Positions 1-6,117 of a stretch of DNA of 9,367 nt are shown here, one piece after another. The notes below the pieces were generated by a model. It had not been told where the DNA came from, made no database searches, and saw nothing but the letters and a program-made list of their open reading frames with translations. Position 1 is the stretch's first letter. Each line of letters starts with the position of its first letter. Made by a program: the position numbers and the translations under genes. The DNA is from Eubacterium sp. CAG:841 (GTDB lineage Bacteria > Bacillota > Clostridia > Oscillospirales > CAG-272), in contig FR898234.1 in the NCBI GenBank assembly GCA_000437375.1, positions 103,391 through 112,757 of the forward strand. Reading direction: 5' to 3'.

Positions 1-296
1 CGCTCTTCAGAGCAGCTCACAATGTAGGCGATGTCGTATCCGTTACCATCGCTTCAATGATGCCCTTCGGCGCATTCGCACAGATAATTCCCGGTGTTGA
101 CGGTCTTATCCACATCTCGCAGATAGCAGATAAGAAGCTTGCTCATCCTTCCGATGTTCTTGAAAAAGGACAGGTAGTTGATGCAAAAATCACCGATATC
201 GACGACGAAAAGCACAAGGTAAGCCTTTCCATCCGCGCTCTTCTTGCAAAAGAAGAACCCGCAGAGGAAGAAGCTCCCGCTCAGGACGCTGAATAA
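1..296 (+). CDS. C-terminal S1 RNA-binding domain protein (likely tail of an IspH-S1 fusion), 5' partial
   Basis: The gene runs in from the left edge (first complete codon at position 3) and ends with TAA at 294-296. The visible residues form one complete S1 (OB-fold) RNA-binding domain: a GDVV strand, then PFGAFAQI, then GVDGLIHISQIA, then a G-x-V-V-D-A-K-I-x-D-I-D segment and KVSLSIRALL. An acidic Ala/Glu-rich tail follows. This arrangement, with an acidic tail after the last repeat, is typical of the clostridial proteins in which IspH (HMBPP reductase of the MEP isoprenoid pathway) is fused to ribosomal protein S1-like repeats. A free-standing S1 or another multi-S1 protein cannot be excluded because the N-terminal part is outside the window. 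The ATG at 57 lies inside the domain and is not a start. The S1 call is secure; the IspH fusion is inference. Confidence 0.85.
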   Translation, partial: LFRAAHNVGDVVSVTIASMMPFGAFAQIIPGVDGLIHISQIADKKLAHPSDVLEKGQVVDAKITDIDDEKHKVSLSIRALLAKEEPAEEEAPAQDAE

Positions 297-311
297 GTAA
301 AAGATTTTTGT

Positions 312-345
312 AAAAATCCCGAACCTTTCGGTTCGGGATTTTTTT
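312..345 (+). terminator. Factor-independent terminator after the S1-domain gene
   Basis: A perfect 14-bp inverted repeat (arms 312-325 and 330-343) closes on a TTTC loop. Its core is TCCCGAACC/GGTTCGGGA, and the T run goes through 345. It lies 16 nt after the stop codon and isolates the S1 gene from the downstream TetR operon. Confidence 0.93.
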
Positions 346-379
346 ATACCGTATTTTTTAACGTAATGTTAAGAAATCA

Positions 380-408
380 TTGACAAATCACATATCATTT
401 GATATAAT
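380..408 (+). promoter_or_regulatory. Sigma-A-type promoter of the TetR/E2-like/acyl-CoA ligase operon
   Basis: A perfect -35 box TTGACA (380-385) and a perfect -10 box TATAAT (403-408) are separated by the optimal 17 bp. Transcription should start near 415, inside the second inverted repeat described below. No other good promoter is seen before the ligase gene, so this probably serves all three genes. Confidence 0.88.
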
Positions 409-428
409 ATCTGCTGTACAAACGTACA
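392..428. promoter_or_regulatory. Two candidate operator palindromes over the TetR-operon promoter
   Basis: The first palindrome is ATATCA-TT-TGATAT (392-405), with perfect 6-bp arms; it fills the promoter spacer and overlaps the -10 box. The second is TGTAC-AAAC-GTACA (415-428), with perfect 5-bp arms, at the expected transcription start. TetR-family dimers bind such inverted repeats and commonly repress their own promoter, so one or both are likely operators of the gene at 449. Which one is bound cannot be told from sequence alone; the two half-site sequences differ. Confidence 0.6.
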
Positions 429-448
429 AAAACAAACTGAGGTGAACA

Positions 449-1045
449 ATGAATACCCCAAGAGAAAATTCCCGCGATAAAATACTTGATGCAGCGTTCA
501 GGCTGCTTTCAAAAAAGGGATATGCAAACGTCTCTATGCGCGATATAGCGGCAGAAGCTCAGGTCGCACTCGGACTTCTCACATATCATTTCAGAACAAA
601 AGAAAATCTTTTTACGGCACTCGCCTCAAAGCTTGTTTCGTTCTGCTTTGACGATGTGACGTTGGAGATGAAAAAAGGCAAAGACGAAGCCGAAAGAATG
701 TATCTGCTTTCAGAATATTTTGAAAGAATTCTTAAAGAACGTCCCGACGTGATGAAGATATTCCTCGACTTCTCGATTCAGGCAATGTGGAACAGGTCGT
801 TTAAGTTCCAGGTAACATATCTTTTCAACAAACTTGCGGAGCTTATCCGTGACGACGTGCTTTCAAAAGAACCGTCGGAGGACAGTCCCGTACTCGGTAA
901 ATACGGTGCGCAAGCGGTGTCAAAAGTAATACTCGGCTCCCTGTACGGAACAGCTTTTCAGGTGCTCCTTGCAGGAAAAGACCAAAAAGAGCTTGATGAA
1001 ATTTTCAGTCTCGGAAACACGCTTATTGAGATATGCAGTAAATGA
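449..1045 (+). CDS. TetR/AcrR-family transcriptional regulator
   Basis: A 198-residue protein with the usual TetR size and plan. Residues about 9-55 form the three-helix DNA-binding domain: RDKILDAAFRLLSKKGYANVSM, then DIAAEAQVALGLLTYHF as the helix-turn-helix with the family's typical YHF, then TKENLF opening helix 4. Residues about 60-198 are an all-helical, divergent ligand-binding and dimerisation domain. The ATG is preceded by GAGGTGA (439-445), so the start is firm. It is the first gene of a tight operon with an E2-like acyltransferase (12-nt gap) and an acyl-CoA ligase, which suggests an acyl-CoA, fatty-acid or related carboxylic acid ligand; that is inference from context. Autoregulation is likely given the palindromes on its promoter. 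Confidence 0.9.
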   Translation: MNTPRENSRDKILDAAFRLLSKKGYANVSMRDIAAEAQVALGLLTYHFRTKENLFTALASKLVSFCFDDVTLEMKKGKDEAERMYLLSEYFERILKERPDVMKIFLDFSIQAMWNRSFKFQVTYLFNKLAELIRDDVLSKEPSEDSPVLGKYGAQAVSKVILGSLYGTAFQVLLAGKDQKELDEIFSLGNTLIEICSK

Positions 1046-1057
1046 GAGGTAAGCAAA

Positions 1058-1957
1058 ATGTCAGAAGACAAAACAAAAAAGAAGAAAAAACGCGGTGATC
1101 GCCGCGATGGAAGACTTGTACGGGAAGCGGATTCAATGCACAAATTCGCCGGCTTCCTTCTCCCCAACAGATGCGACAACGAAGCCGTTATGAGCGAGCT
1201 TGTCGATATGTCGGCGGTTGAAGAGTTCGTAAAAAAGAAAAATGCGGACTCTCCGGATTTCAAATATACAATGTTTCACGTTATATGTGCGGCTGTGGCA
1301 AAGGTGCTTTACGATCGCCCGAAGATGAACTATTTCTATGCGGGCAACCGTCTTTACGAAAGAAACGAAATATCGTTTTCGTTCGTTGTAAAACGTCAGT
1401 TCAACGATATGTCAAGTGAAGCGCTCGCAATAATCAAGCTTGATAAGGACAGCGACGTTTCATCGCTCGAACAGATCTACGGTAAAGTGAAAAAATTTGT
1501 AACTCACGTCCGCAGCGAAAACAAGACCGACGGCACAACCGATATAATATCCGTGCTTGTCAAGTCGCCCCGCCCTATAATGAAATTTATCATAAGCATG
1601 CTGAATTTTCTTGAAGCACGGGATTGGCTTCCGAATGACCTTGTGGAATTTGACCCTTATCATTCAAGCGTATTTATATCAAACACAGGAAGCATAAAGC
1701 TTTCCGCACAGTATCATCATCTTACGAATTGGGGGACGAACTCGTTTTTCATTCTCGTGGGAGAAAAGCATCTGCACCCGTTCTATGACGAAAACGGCAA
1801 TATAACGATGAAAAATGCGCTTGAACTCGGACTTACAATAGACGAACGCATTGCAGACGGAACGTACTTTGCAAAGAGCATAAGACTTCTGCGCAAGCTC
1901 CTGCAAAATCCTGAGCTTCTTGAGCTTCCCCTGCAGACCGAAATAGAAATCGATTGA
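1058..1957 (+). CDS. Stand-alone 2-oxoacid dehydrogenase E2-type acyltransferase-fold protein, catalytic His replaced
   Basis: A 299-residue protein matching the catalytic (chloramphenicol-acetyltransferase-like) domain of E2 subunits. It has no lipoyl domain and no E1/E3-binding domain. Visible landmarks are a DMSAVEEF segment after the first strand (residues 50-57), the helix FHVICAAVAKVLYDRPKMNYF (73-93), ISNTG (207-211), NSFFILVGE (228-236) and the C-terminal signature DERIADGTYF followed by LLQNPELL (262-288). In true E2 enzymes that signature is DHRxxDG, with His as the general base. Here it is Glu263, although Asp267 and Gly268 are kept. A very basic tail (Lys/Arg in most of residues 5-22) precedes the fold. 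The RBS is AGAGG at 1045-1049. It lies between the TetR gene and the ligase. It could be a non-catalytic acyl-CoA-binding or scaffold protein, or an acyltransferase using another base; the fold call is firm, the function is not. Confidence 0.82.
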   Translation: MSEDKTKKKKKRGDRRDGRLVREADSMHKFAGFLLPNRCDNEAVMSELVDMSAVEEFVKKKNADSPDFKYTMFHVICAAVAKVLYDRPKMNYFYAGNRLYERNEISFSFVVKRQFNDMSSEALAIIKLDKDSDVSSLEQIYGKVKKFVTHVRSENKTDGTTDIISVLVKSPRPIMKFIISMLNFLEARDWLPNDLVEFDPYHSSVFISNTGSIKLSAQYHHLTNWGTNSFFILVGEKHLHPFYDENGNITMKNALELGLTIDERIADGTYFAKSIRLLRKLLQNPELLELPLQTEIEID

Positions 1958-1979
1958 CACAAAAACGGAGGTATATAAA

Positions 1980-3689
1980 ATGCAACCCAAAACGCCTTGG
2001 CTGTCTCATTACGGCGATGTACCGTTCAACCTCGAATACCCAACAGACTCAATGAGCGGAGTTGTGCTTGCAACGGCGGAAAAATATCCGTCGCTTCCCG
2101 CACTTTCATATATGGGAAGAATAATTCCCTATTCTCTGCTCGAAAAAAATATCAAAATCACCGCAAAAGCATTTGCTGCAATAGGAATAAAGGAAGGCGA
2201 CAAAGTAACAGTTTGTCTGCCGAACGTTCCGCAGGCGATATACTGCCTCTACGCGCTCAATTATATCGGTGCGATTGCAAGCATGATACATCCCCTCTCC
2301 GCCGAAAGCGAAATAGAATTCTTCCTCCGCACGGCGGGATCCAAATGTGCAATAACTCTTGATCAGTTCTACCCCAAATTCGAAGAGGTAATGAAAAAAT
2401 ATCCTCTCGAAAAGCTGGTAATAGCAAGCGCGGGAAACGAACTCGGAACAATAAAAAAAGTGGCGTTTTCTCTTATGAATCTCGGAAAAATGCCTAAGCT
2501 TCCGAAAGACGATACCGTTATAAAATGGCACGATTTCTTTGCGCTCGGCAAAAAATTCAAGGGAGAAGATCCGAAAGTCGAAAAGCACGATAAAGATGTC
2601 GCAGTCATCCTTTTCTCCGGCGGTACAACGGGGACAACAAAAGGAATAATGCTTTCAAATCTCAACTTCAACGCGCTCGCGCTTCAGACTGCGGCAATGT
2701 CTCACTACGATATTCATGCAATGAAAATGCTTGCGGCAATGCCCGTTTTTCACGGTTTCGGACTCGGCGTCTGCATCCATACGATGATGGTTGCCGGCGG
2801 ACTTTCAATTCTCGTTCCGCGTTTCAACGTAAAAGCTTATGCAAATCTTATAAAAACGGAAAAGCCGAACTTCATTGCAGGCGTACCTACACTCTTTGAA
2901 GCAATCACAAGAAACCCGTATCTCGACGGCGTTTCGCTCGACTTTTTGCGCGGCGTATTCTCCGGCGGAGATTCGCTTTCCGTCGAGCTTAAAAAGAAAT
3001 TCGATAAATTCCTTGACGATCACGGCTCACCCGTTCATGTCCGCGAGGGTTACGGAACGACCGAATGTGTTACGGCAAGCTGTCTTACCCCCTATTGTGA
3101 AGAACGCGAAGCCAGCATAGGACTTCCATATCCCGACACATATTATCAGATATGCGCCGTAGGCACCTGTGACGAAGTCCCTTACGGAGAGGACGGAGAA
3201 ATCTGTCTTTGCGGTCCTTCCGTAATGGTCGGATATATGAATAACGAAGCTGAAACGTCGAACACCCTCCGCACTCATGCAGACGGAAACGTGTGGCTTC
3301 ATACGGGCGATCTCGGCAAGATGGACGAAGACGGCTTCATATACTTCAAGCAGCGCATAAAGAGAATGATAATCACAAGCGGATACAACGTATATCCTTC
3401 ACAGATAGAAAACGTCCTCGATGCGCATCCGAAGGTCCAGATGAGCTGCGTCATCGGCGTAAAGGATCCCTACAAAATGCAGAAAGTAAAAGCATTTATT
3501 GTTCTGAAAGACGGTATAAAGCCTTCCGAAGACATTCGTCAGGAGCTTCACGAATACTGCAAAAAGAACGTTGCAAAATATGCGCTTCCCTATCAGATAG
3601 AATTCCGAGATGAGCTTCCGAAAACTCTTGTGGGCAAGGTAGCCTACACGGTTCTTGAAAAAGAAGCGGAAGAAACATCGAAAGAATAA
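1980..3689 (+). CDS. AMP-forming acyl-CoA ligase (ANL superfamily, fatty-acyl-CoA synthetase-like)
   Basis: A full-length 569-residue adenylating enzyme expected to convert a carboxylic acid, ATP and CoA to acyl-CoA via an acyl-AMP intermediate in the cytoplasm. All core motifs are intact: the Ser/Thr/Gly-rich P-loop FSGGTTGTTKG (212-222), GYGTTE (357-362), TGD (442-444), the hinge region QRIKRMIITSGYNVYP (458-473, Arg459 in the ribose-contacting position) and the C-terminal catalytic lysine in KTLVGK (Lys553). There is no evident membrane segment and no fused carrier domain. Overall it resembles medium or long-chain fatty-acyl-CoA synthetases, but the substrate cannot be read from the sequence; aryl or other acids remain possible. 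The start is supported by GGAGG at 1967-1971, and the gene starts 22 nt after the E2-like gene. It is the last gene of the TetR-controlled operon. Confidence 0.92.
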   Translation: MQPKTPWLSHYGDVPFNLEYPTDSMSGVVLATAEKYPSLPALSYMGRIIPYSLLEKNIKITAKAFAAIGIKEGDKVTVCLPNVPQAIYCLYALNYIGAIASMIHPLSAESEIEFFLRTAGSKCAITLDQFYPKFEEVMKKYPLEKLVIASAGNELGTIKKVAFSLMNLGKMPKLPKDDTVIKWHDFFALGKKFKGEDPKVEKHDKDVAVILFSGGTTGTTKGIMLSNLNFNALALQTAAMSHYDIHAMKMLAAMPVFHGFGLGVCIHTMMVAGGLSILVPRFNVKAYANLIKTEKPNFIAGVPTLFEAITRNPYLDGVSLDFLRGVFSGGDSLSVELKKKFDKFLDDHGSPVHVREGYGTTECVTASCLTPYCEEREASIGLPYPDTYYQICAVGTCDEVPYGEDGEICLCGPSVMVGYMNNEAETSNTLRTHADGNVWLHTGDLGKMDEDGFIYFKQRIKRMIITSGYNVYPSQIENVLDAHPKVQMSCVIGVKDPYKMQKVKAFIVLKDGIKPSEDIRQELHEYCKKNVAKYALPYQIEFRDELPKTLVGKVAYTVLEKEAEETSKE

Positions 3690-3693
3690 TTTT

Positions 3694-3747
3694 CAAAGGC
3701 AAAGACTACTTTTCCCCGAAGGTCTTTGCCTTTGATTTTTTATTTTT
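3694..3747 (+). terminator. Terminator of the TetR/E2-like/ligase operon
   Basis: A perfect 13-bp inverted repeat, CAAAGGCAAAGAC (3694-3706) with GTCTTTGCCTTTG (3722-3734), is followed by a T-rich stretch to 3747. It begins 4 nt after the ligase stop codon. Confidence 0.93.
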
Positions 3748-3750
3748 GTA

Positions 3751-3779
3751 TTGCGGAAGCGCGGTCGGTCTGTTATAAT
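3751..3779 (+). promoter_or_regulatory. Promoter of the methyltransferase-like gene
   Basis: TTGCGG (3751-3756, four of six consensus -35 bases) and a perfect TATAAT (3774-3779) have 17-bp spacing, with a TG extended -10 dinucleotide at 3771-3772. It sits directly after the preceding terminator. Confidence 0.72.
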
Positions 3780-3814
3780 ATAGTTGATATCTTCCGAAAG
3801 GAGCGTCCACGAGC

Positions 3815-4693
3815 GTGGGAAACAACCTGAAGTTCGCACAATATAACAATATACTTTTCAAAAAGCTCAGTGTTTTTATAAATCACGAAGCGGATTTTAT
3901 CCGCCCCGAATTTATAGAAAGTCTCTGTCGCGACTGCGACATTTCAAAAGAAGAAGCCTATTGCTTTACCCTTGCGGCGTCAATCGACCTTGACACCGAA
4001 AAAAATCCGCGCGATGCTGAAATTTTTGAAGAATATTTCCCCGATATGGTACACCTTCTCAAAAACAAAGATTATGAAAATAATCCGTACCTTAAAAACA
4101 TCAGAATACCGACGAAAAAGCTTGGCAAATGGGAGCTTTGTTACAAAACATACGTCCCGTATCAGGCTTTTGTGTTCGATGATCCGAAAATAACGCGCGA
4201 CGGAAAAATAATTCCGCAGATAGGCTTCTTTGAAAAAGAATTTTCATATCCTGCGGTACTTGAAAGCGGCACAGAATGGATGCTGATAACCCCGAACGAA
4301 ATAAACACCATGCGCGCACCGATATCAGGTGCGCACGGCAAAGTCCTGACCTACGGACTCGGACTCGGTTATTTTGCTTATATGGTATCGGAAAAAGAAA
4401 GCGTATCCTCCGTTACGATAGTCGAACGTGATAAAAACGCAATATCCCTGTTCCGTGACATCATCCTCCCGCAAATGCCCCGAAAAGATAAGATAAATAT
4501 CATATGTGACGACGCTTTTTATTTTGCCGAAACAAGGCTTGCGGACTCGGACTTCGATTTTGTTTTCGCCGATATCTGGCACGATCCGTCAGACGGCGTT
4601 CCTGCATATAAGCGGCTTAAAGAAACCGAAAAATATCTGCCAAGCGCAGACTTTTCCTATTGGATAGAAAAAACACTTAAATGCTATATATAA
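3815..4693 (+). CDS. Spermidine-synthase-like / class I SAM-dependent methyltransferase-fold protein
   Basis: A 292-residue protein. The N-terminal about 170 residues are not assignable to a known domain. The C-terminal half has the Rossmann-like nucleotide fold of class I methyltransferases and polyamine synthases: motif I GKVLTYGLGLGYFAYM (175-190), the acidic end of strand 2 in TIVERD (201-206, Glu204 in the SAM-ribose position), an acidic CDDAFYF turn (231-237) and strand 4 FDFVFADIWHDP (247-258). No DNA- or RNA-methyltransferase NPPY-type motif is present. The start is GTG at 3815, the only in-frame start behind AAAGGAG (3797-3803); the 11-nt spacing is slightly long. It is transcribed alone between its own promoter and terminator. 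The substrate is unknown; methyl or aminopropyl transfer would both fit the fold. Confidence 0.75.
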   Translation: MGNNLKFAQYNNILFKKLSVFINHEADFIRPEFIESLCRDCDISKEEAYCFTLAASIDLDTEKNPRDAEIFEEYFPDMVHLLKNKDYENNPYLKNIRIPTKKLGKWELCYKTYVPYQAFVFDDPKITRDGKIIPQIGFFEKEFSYPAVLESGTEWMLITPNEINTMRAPISGAHGKVLTYGLGLGYFAYMVSEKESVSSVTIVERDKNAISLFRDIILPQMPRKDKINIICDDAFYFAETRLADSDFDFVFADIWHDPSDGVPAYKRLKETEKYLPSADFSYWIEKTLKCYI

Positions 4694-4720
4694 AAAGCGG
4701 TCCTTTGCGGATCGCTTTTT
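4692..4720 (+). terminator. Terminator of the methyltransferase-like gene, overlapping its stop codon
   Basis: AAAAAGCGGTCC (4692-4703) pairs with GGATCGCTTTTT (4709-4720), with one G-U wobble. The 5' arm uses the last two bases of the TAA stop codon. The T tract is part of the 3' arm and is followed by GCGTTTTG. Confidence 0.78.
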
Positions 4721-4740
4721 GCGTTTTGAAAAATGAAATA

Positions 4741-4769
4741 TTGATTTTTCCTTTCAGCTGTGATATAAT
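4741..4769 (+). promoter_or_regulatory. Promoter of the RNHCP gene
   Basis: TTGATT (4741-4746) and TATAAT (4764-4769) have 17-bp spacing and a TG extended -10 (4761-4762). Transcription from here gives a leader of roughly 170 nt before the RNHCP start codon, long for a small single gene. Confidence 0.75.
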
Positions 4770-4833
4770 TTTACAGCATTGTTTTGTCCGCAAAGAGCAG
4801 AAGGTGCAAAATATTTATTAACAGGAGCTTTTT

Positions 4834-4869
4834 TTGAAAATAAAATCGTCAATGGATAGTGTTCGCTGA
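4834..4869 (+). CDS. Putative 11-residue leader peptide ORF upstream of the RNHCP gene
   Basis: A TTG codon at 4834 lies 6 nt after AGGAG (4823-4827) and opens 11 codons, MKIKSSMDSVR, closed by TGA at 4867-4869. The stop falls 1 nt before the 5' arm of the leader hairpin at 4871. The RBS spacing is good, but a TTG start and so short an ORF could occur by chance. Its position relative to the hairpin and anti-SD sequence is the main argument that it is translated for a regulatory purpose. Confidence 0.4.
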   Translation: MKIKSSMDSVR

Positions 4870-4870
4870 C

Positions 4871-4941
4871 CGGGAGGTTGGCAAAAAACACTTCTCTGCC
4901 ATTCCTCCCGAATAAATTGCAGAAACAATTTTCAGGAGGAA
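4871..4941 (+). promoter_or_regulatory. Structured leader with anti-Shine-Dalgarno sequence (candidate translational attenuator)
   Basis: Hairpin A pairs CGGGAGG (4871-4877) with CCTCCCG (4904-4910), plus an inner TGGCA/TGCCA stem (4879-4883/4897-4901). The stretch TTCCTCC (4902-4908), five bases of which lie in its 3' arm, is perfectly complementary over 7 nt to GGAGGAA (4935-4941), the ribosome binding site of the RNHCP gene. The two pairings are mutually exclusive. A small perfect hairpin, AAATTG/CAATTT (4914-4919/4926-4931), would fill the loop of the sequestering form. The complementarity is seen directly; regulation by switching is inference. Confidence 0.55.
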
Positions 4942-4947
4942 CACAAA

Positions 4948-5373
4948 ATGAACCGTGAAAACAAACGGAAAACATTTGAAAAAGGTTATTACAAAACTCA
5001 TCCCTGCCGCGACAGCTTTGTATGCAAGGTCTGCGGCAGACTCTGCACTCCGGAAAACGCCGGAAGCGACCATCGCAATCACTGCCCGAACTGTCTTTCA
5101 AGTCTGCACGTTGATACAGAGCCGGGAGACAGAGCCTCCGATTGCGGAGGAATAATTGAACCTGTTGCCGTATGGGTAAGATCCGGCGGCGAATGGGCTA
5201 TAATTCATCGCTGCAAACGTTGCGGTGCGCTTTCGTCAAACCGGGTTGCCGCCGATGACAATCCGATGAAGCTTATGAGCATAGCAATGAAGCCGCTCTG
5301 CGCTCCGCCTTTTCCCATAGAACGCATAGAAGAAATGACTGCGCTCATGGGCGGCGACGGAAAAATCAAATGA
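4948..5373 (+). CDS. RNHCP-domain zinc-ribbon protein
   Basis: A 141-residue soluble protein containing the family-defining RNHCP motif (DHRNHCPNCLSSLH, about residues 46-59), preceded by FVCKVCGRLC (24-33) and followed by HRCKRCGALSSNRVAADDN (91-109). The three Cys-x-x-Cys pairs look like metal-binding zinc-ribbon knuckles. RNHCP proteins are a small, widespread family with no firmly established role that I can name; nucleic-acid or ribosome association is plausible for such a basic, Cys-rich protein but is not shown. The length is within the family's usual range, so it appears complete. The start is firm: CAGGAGGAAC ends 5 nt before the ATG. Expression may be set at translation by the upstream anti-SD structure. 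The stop codon overlaps the ATG of the next small ORF. Confidence 0.88.
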   Translation: MNRENKRKTFEKGYYKTHPCRDSFVCKVCGRLCTPENAGSDHRNHCPNCLSSLHVDTEPGDRASDCGGIIEPVAVWVRSGGEWAIIHRCKRCGALSSNRVAADDNPMKLMSIAMKPLCAPPFPIERIEEMTALMGGDGKIK

Positions 5374-5489
5374 CAGCGCAAAGCGACTGTGAATACCGAA
5401 AAGGAGTCGAAATGGAAGTTTATCCTTCGGCAAACGTTTCCGGTCCCGAATACAGCTGCGAGCTTTGGATTGCCGTAACACACAAATAA
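5370..5489 (+). pseudogene. GyrI-like (AraC effector-binding) domain C-terminal remnant, ATGA-coupled to the RNHCP gene
   Basis: A 39-codon ORF opens with ATG at 5370, overlapping the RNHCP stop in ATGA, and ends with TAA at 5487-5489. From residue 6 on, DCEYRKGVEMEVYP and later GPEYSCELWIAV resemble the final strands of GyrI-like / AraC effector-binding domains, which end in a pattern like E-x-Y-P-x-G...x-Y-x-C-E-I-W-I-P-V. About 100-120 residues of that domain are absent, so it is most simply a remnant left by deletion. An internal ATG at 5412, behind AAAGGAG (5400-5406), could also start a 25-residue product. It remains open whether this is decay debris or a translated, coupled micro-protein. 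The homology is judged by eye. Confidence 0.5.
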
Positions 5490-5497
5490 CTCAAGCA

Positions 5498-5530
5498 AAA
5501 AGCACCCTCGCGGGTGCTTTTCTGCTTTTT
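5498..5530 (+). terminator. Terminator of the RNHCP unit
   Basis: AAAAGCACCC (5498-5507) and GGGTGCTTTT (5512-5521) form a perfect 10-bp stem with a TCGC loop. CTGC and a run of six T follow. Confidence 0.92.
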
Positions 5531-5594
5531 TAACCATTTATTTTTTCAAGCAATAAGTTTATTGCAAGTCTATTTATCTTTTTATAAAAATATA

Positions 5595-5623
5595 TTGACA
5601 GCTTCAGCCTTTGATGATACAAT
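5595..5623 (+). promoter_or_regulatory. Promoter of the marR-tauE-like operon
   Basis: A perfect TTGACA (5595-5600) and TACAAT (5618-5623, one mismatch) have 17-bp spacing. A TG dinucleotide one base upstream (5615-5616) gives an extended -10. Confidence 0.85.
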
Positions 5624-5641
5624 ATTGAATATTCTAATATT
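5621..5641. promoter_or_regulatory. Candidate MarR operator overlapping the -10 region
   Basis: AATATT-GAATATTC-T-AATATT is a near-perfect 21-bp palindrome. Its core is the perfect palindrome GAATATTC (5627-5634) and it has matching AATATT flanks at both ends. It starts on the -10 box and covers the expected transcription start, where a MarR dimer would block initiation. Autoregulation of the downstream gene is inferred from position and family habit. Confidence 0.6.
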
Positions 5642-5661
5642 AAACTATCTGGAGGACCTAT

Positions 5662-6117
5662 ATGTCTGCAATACAGATGATAGCAATCGGGCGAAAGCTT
5701 TCAAATATTTATTCCGAGCTTAGCCTGCCCATATGCAAAAAATACGGAATAAATCAGACCTGCTTTGATATTCTGCTTTTTTTCGCCAACAATCCGAAGC
5801 ATAACACCGCCCGCGATATCTGCGAAGTGCGCGGAATAAAAAGCGGAATAGCTTCCGTTTCCGTTGAAATACTCATAGAAAACGGCTTTCTCGTACGGAA
5901 AGACGACGAAAGCGACCGTCGCAGACGTCGCCTTATTCTTACGGAAAAAGCCGATCCCGTCATATCGGACGGGAAGAAAATGCAAAAATATTTTACAGAA
6001 ACACTGAAAAAAAATATCACGCCGGAGGAAATGGCGGCTTTTCAGAGTCTTACGGATAAGTTAAACTCCAACATAGCACTTTTCGGAAAGAAGGATCAAA
6101 GCCAATGCTTAAAGTAA
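5662..6117 (+). CDS. MarR-family winged-helix transcriptional regulator
   Basis: A 151-residue protein of usual MarR length. An N-terminal dimerisation helix (residues 4-25) is followed by the winged helix: TCFDILLFFANNPKHNTARDICEV (33-56), the recognition helix around GIASVSVEILIENGFLVRK (62-80), and a wing with DDESDRRRRRLILTEKA (81-97). The DxRxxR-L-LT wing signature is diagnostic. The C-terminal helices (103-143) complete the dimer interface. The start is supported by GGAGG at 5651-5655. The gene overlaps the downstream permease by 13 nt, so the two are cotranscribed and probably translationally coupled. MarR proteins usually respond to small anionic or aromatic ligands or to thiol oxidation; which applies here is unknown. 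Confidence 0.92.
   Translation: MSAIQMIAIGRKLSNIYSELSLPICKKYGINQTCFDILLFFANNPKHNTARDICEVRGIKSGIASVSVEILIENGFLVRKDDESDRRRRRLILTEKADPVISDGKKMQKYFTETLKKNITPEEMAAFQSLTDKLNSNIALFGKKDQSQCLK

Noticed and set aside
2106..2588. Minus-strand 160-codon open frame inside the acyl-CoA ligase gene
   Set aside because: The ligase is intact with all motifs on the plus strand; the antisense frame has no domain signature.
4770..4870. Known riboswitch or T-box in the RNHCP leader
   Set aside because: No T-box bulge, purine, SAM, glycine or similar core sequence could be recognised; only the hairpin and anti-SD arrangement downstream is supported.
5514..5723. Plus-strand 69-codon open frame upstream of the MarR gene
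   Set aside because: It runs through a terminator, the MarR promoter and the operator, overlaps the MarR start in another frame and has no RBS.
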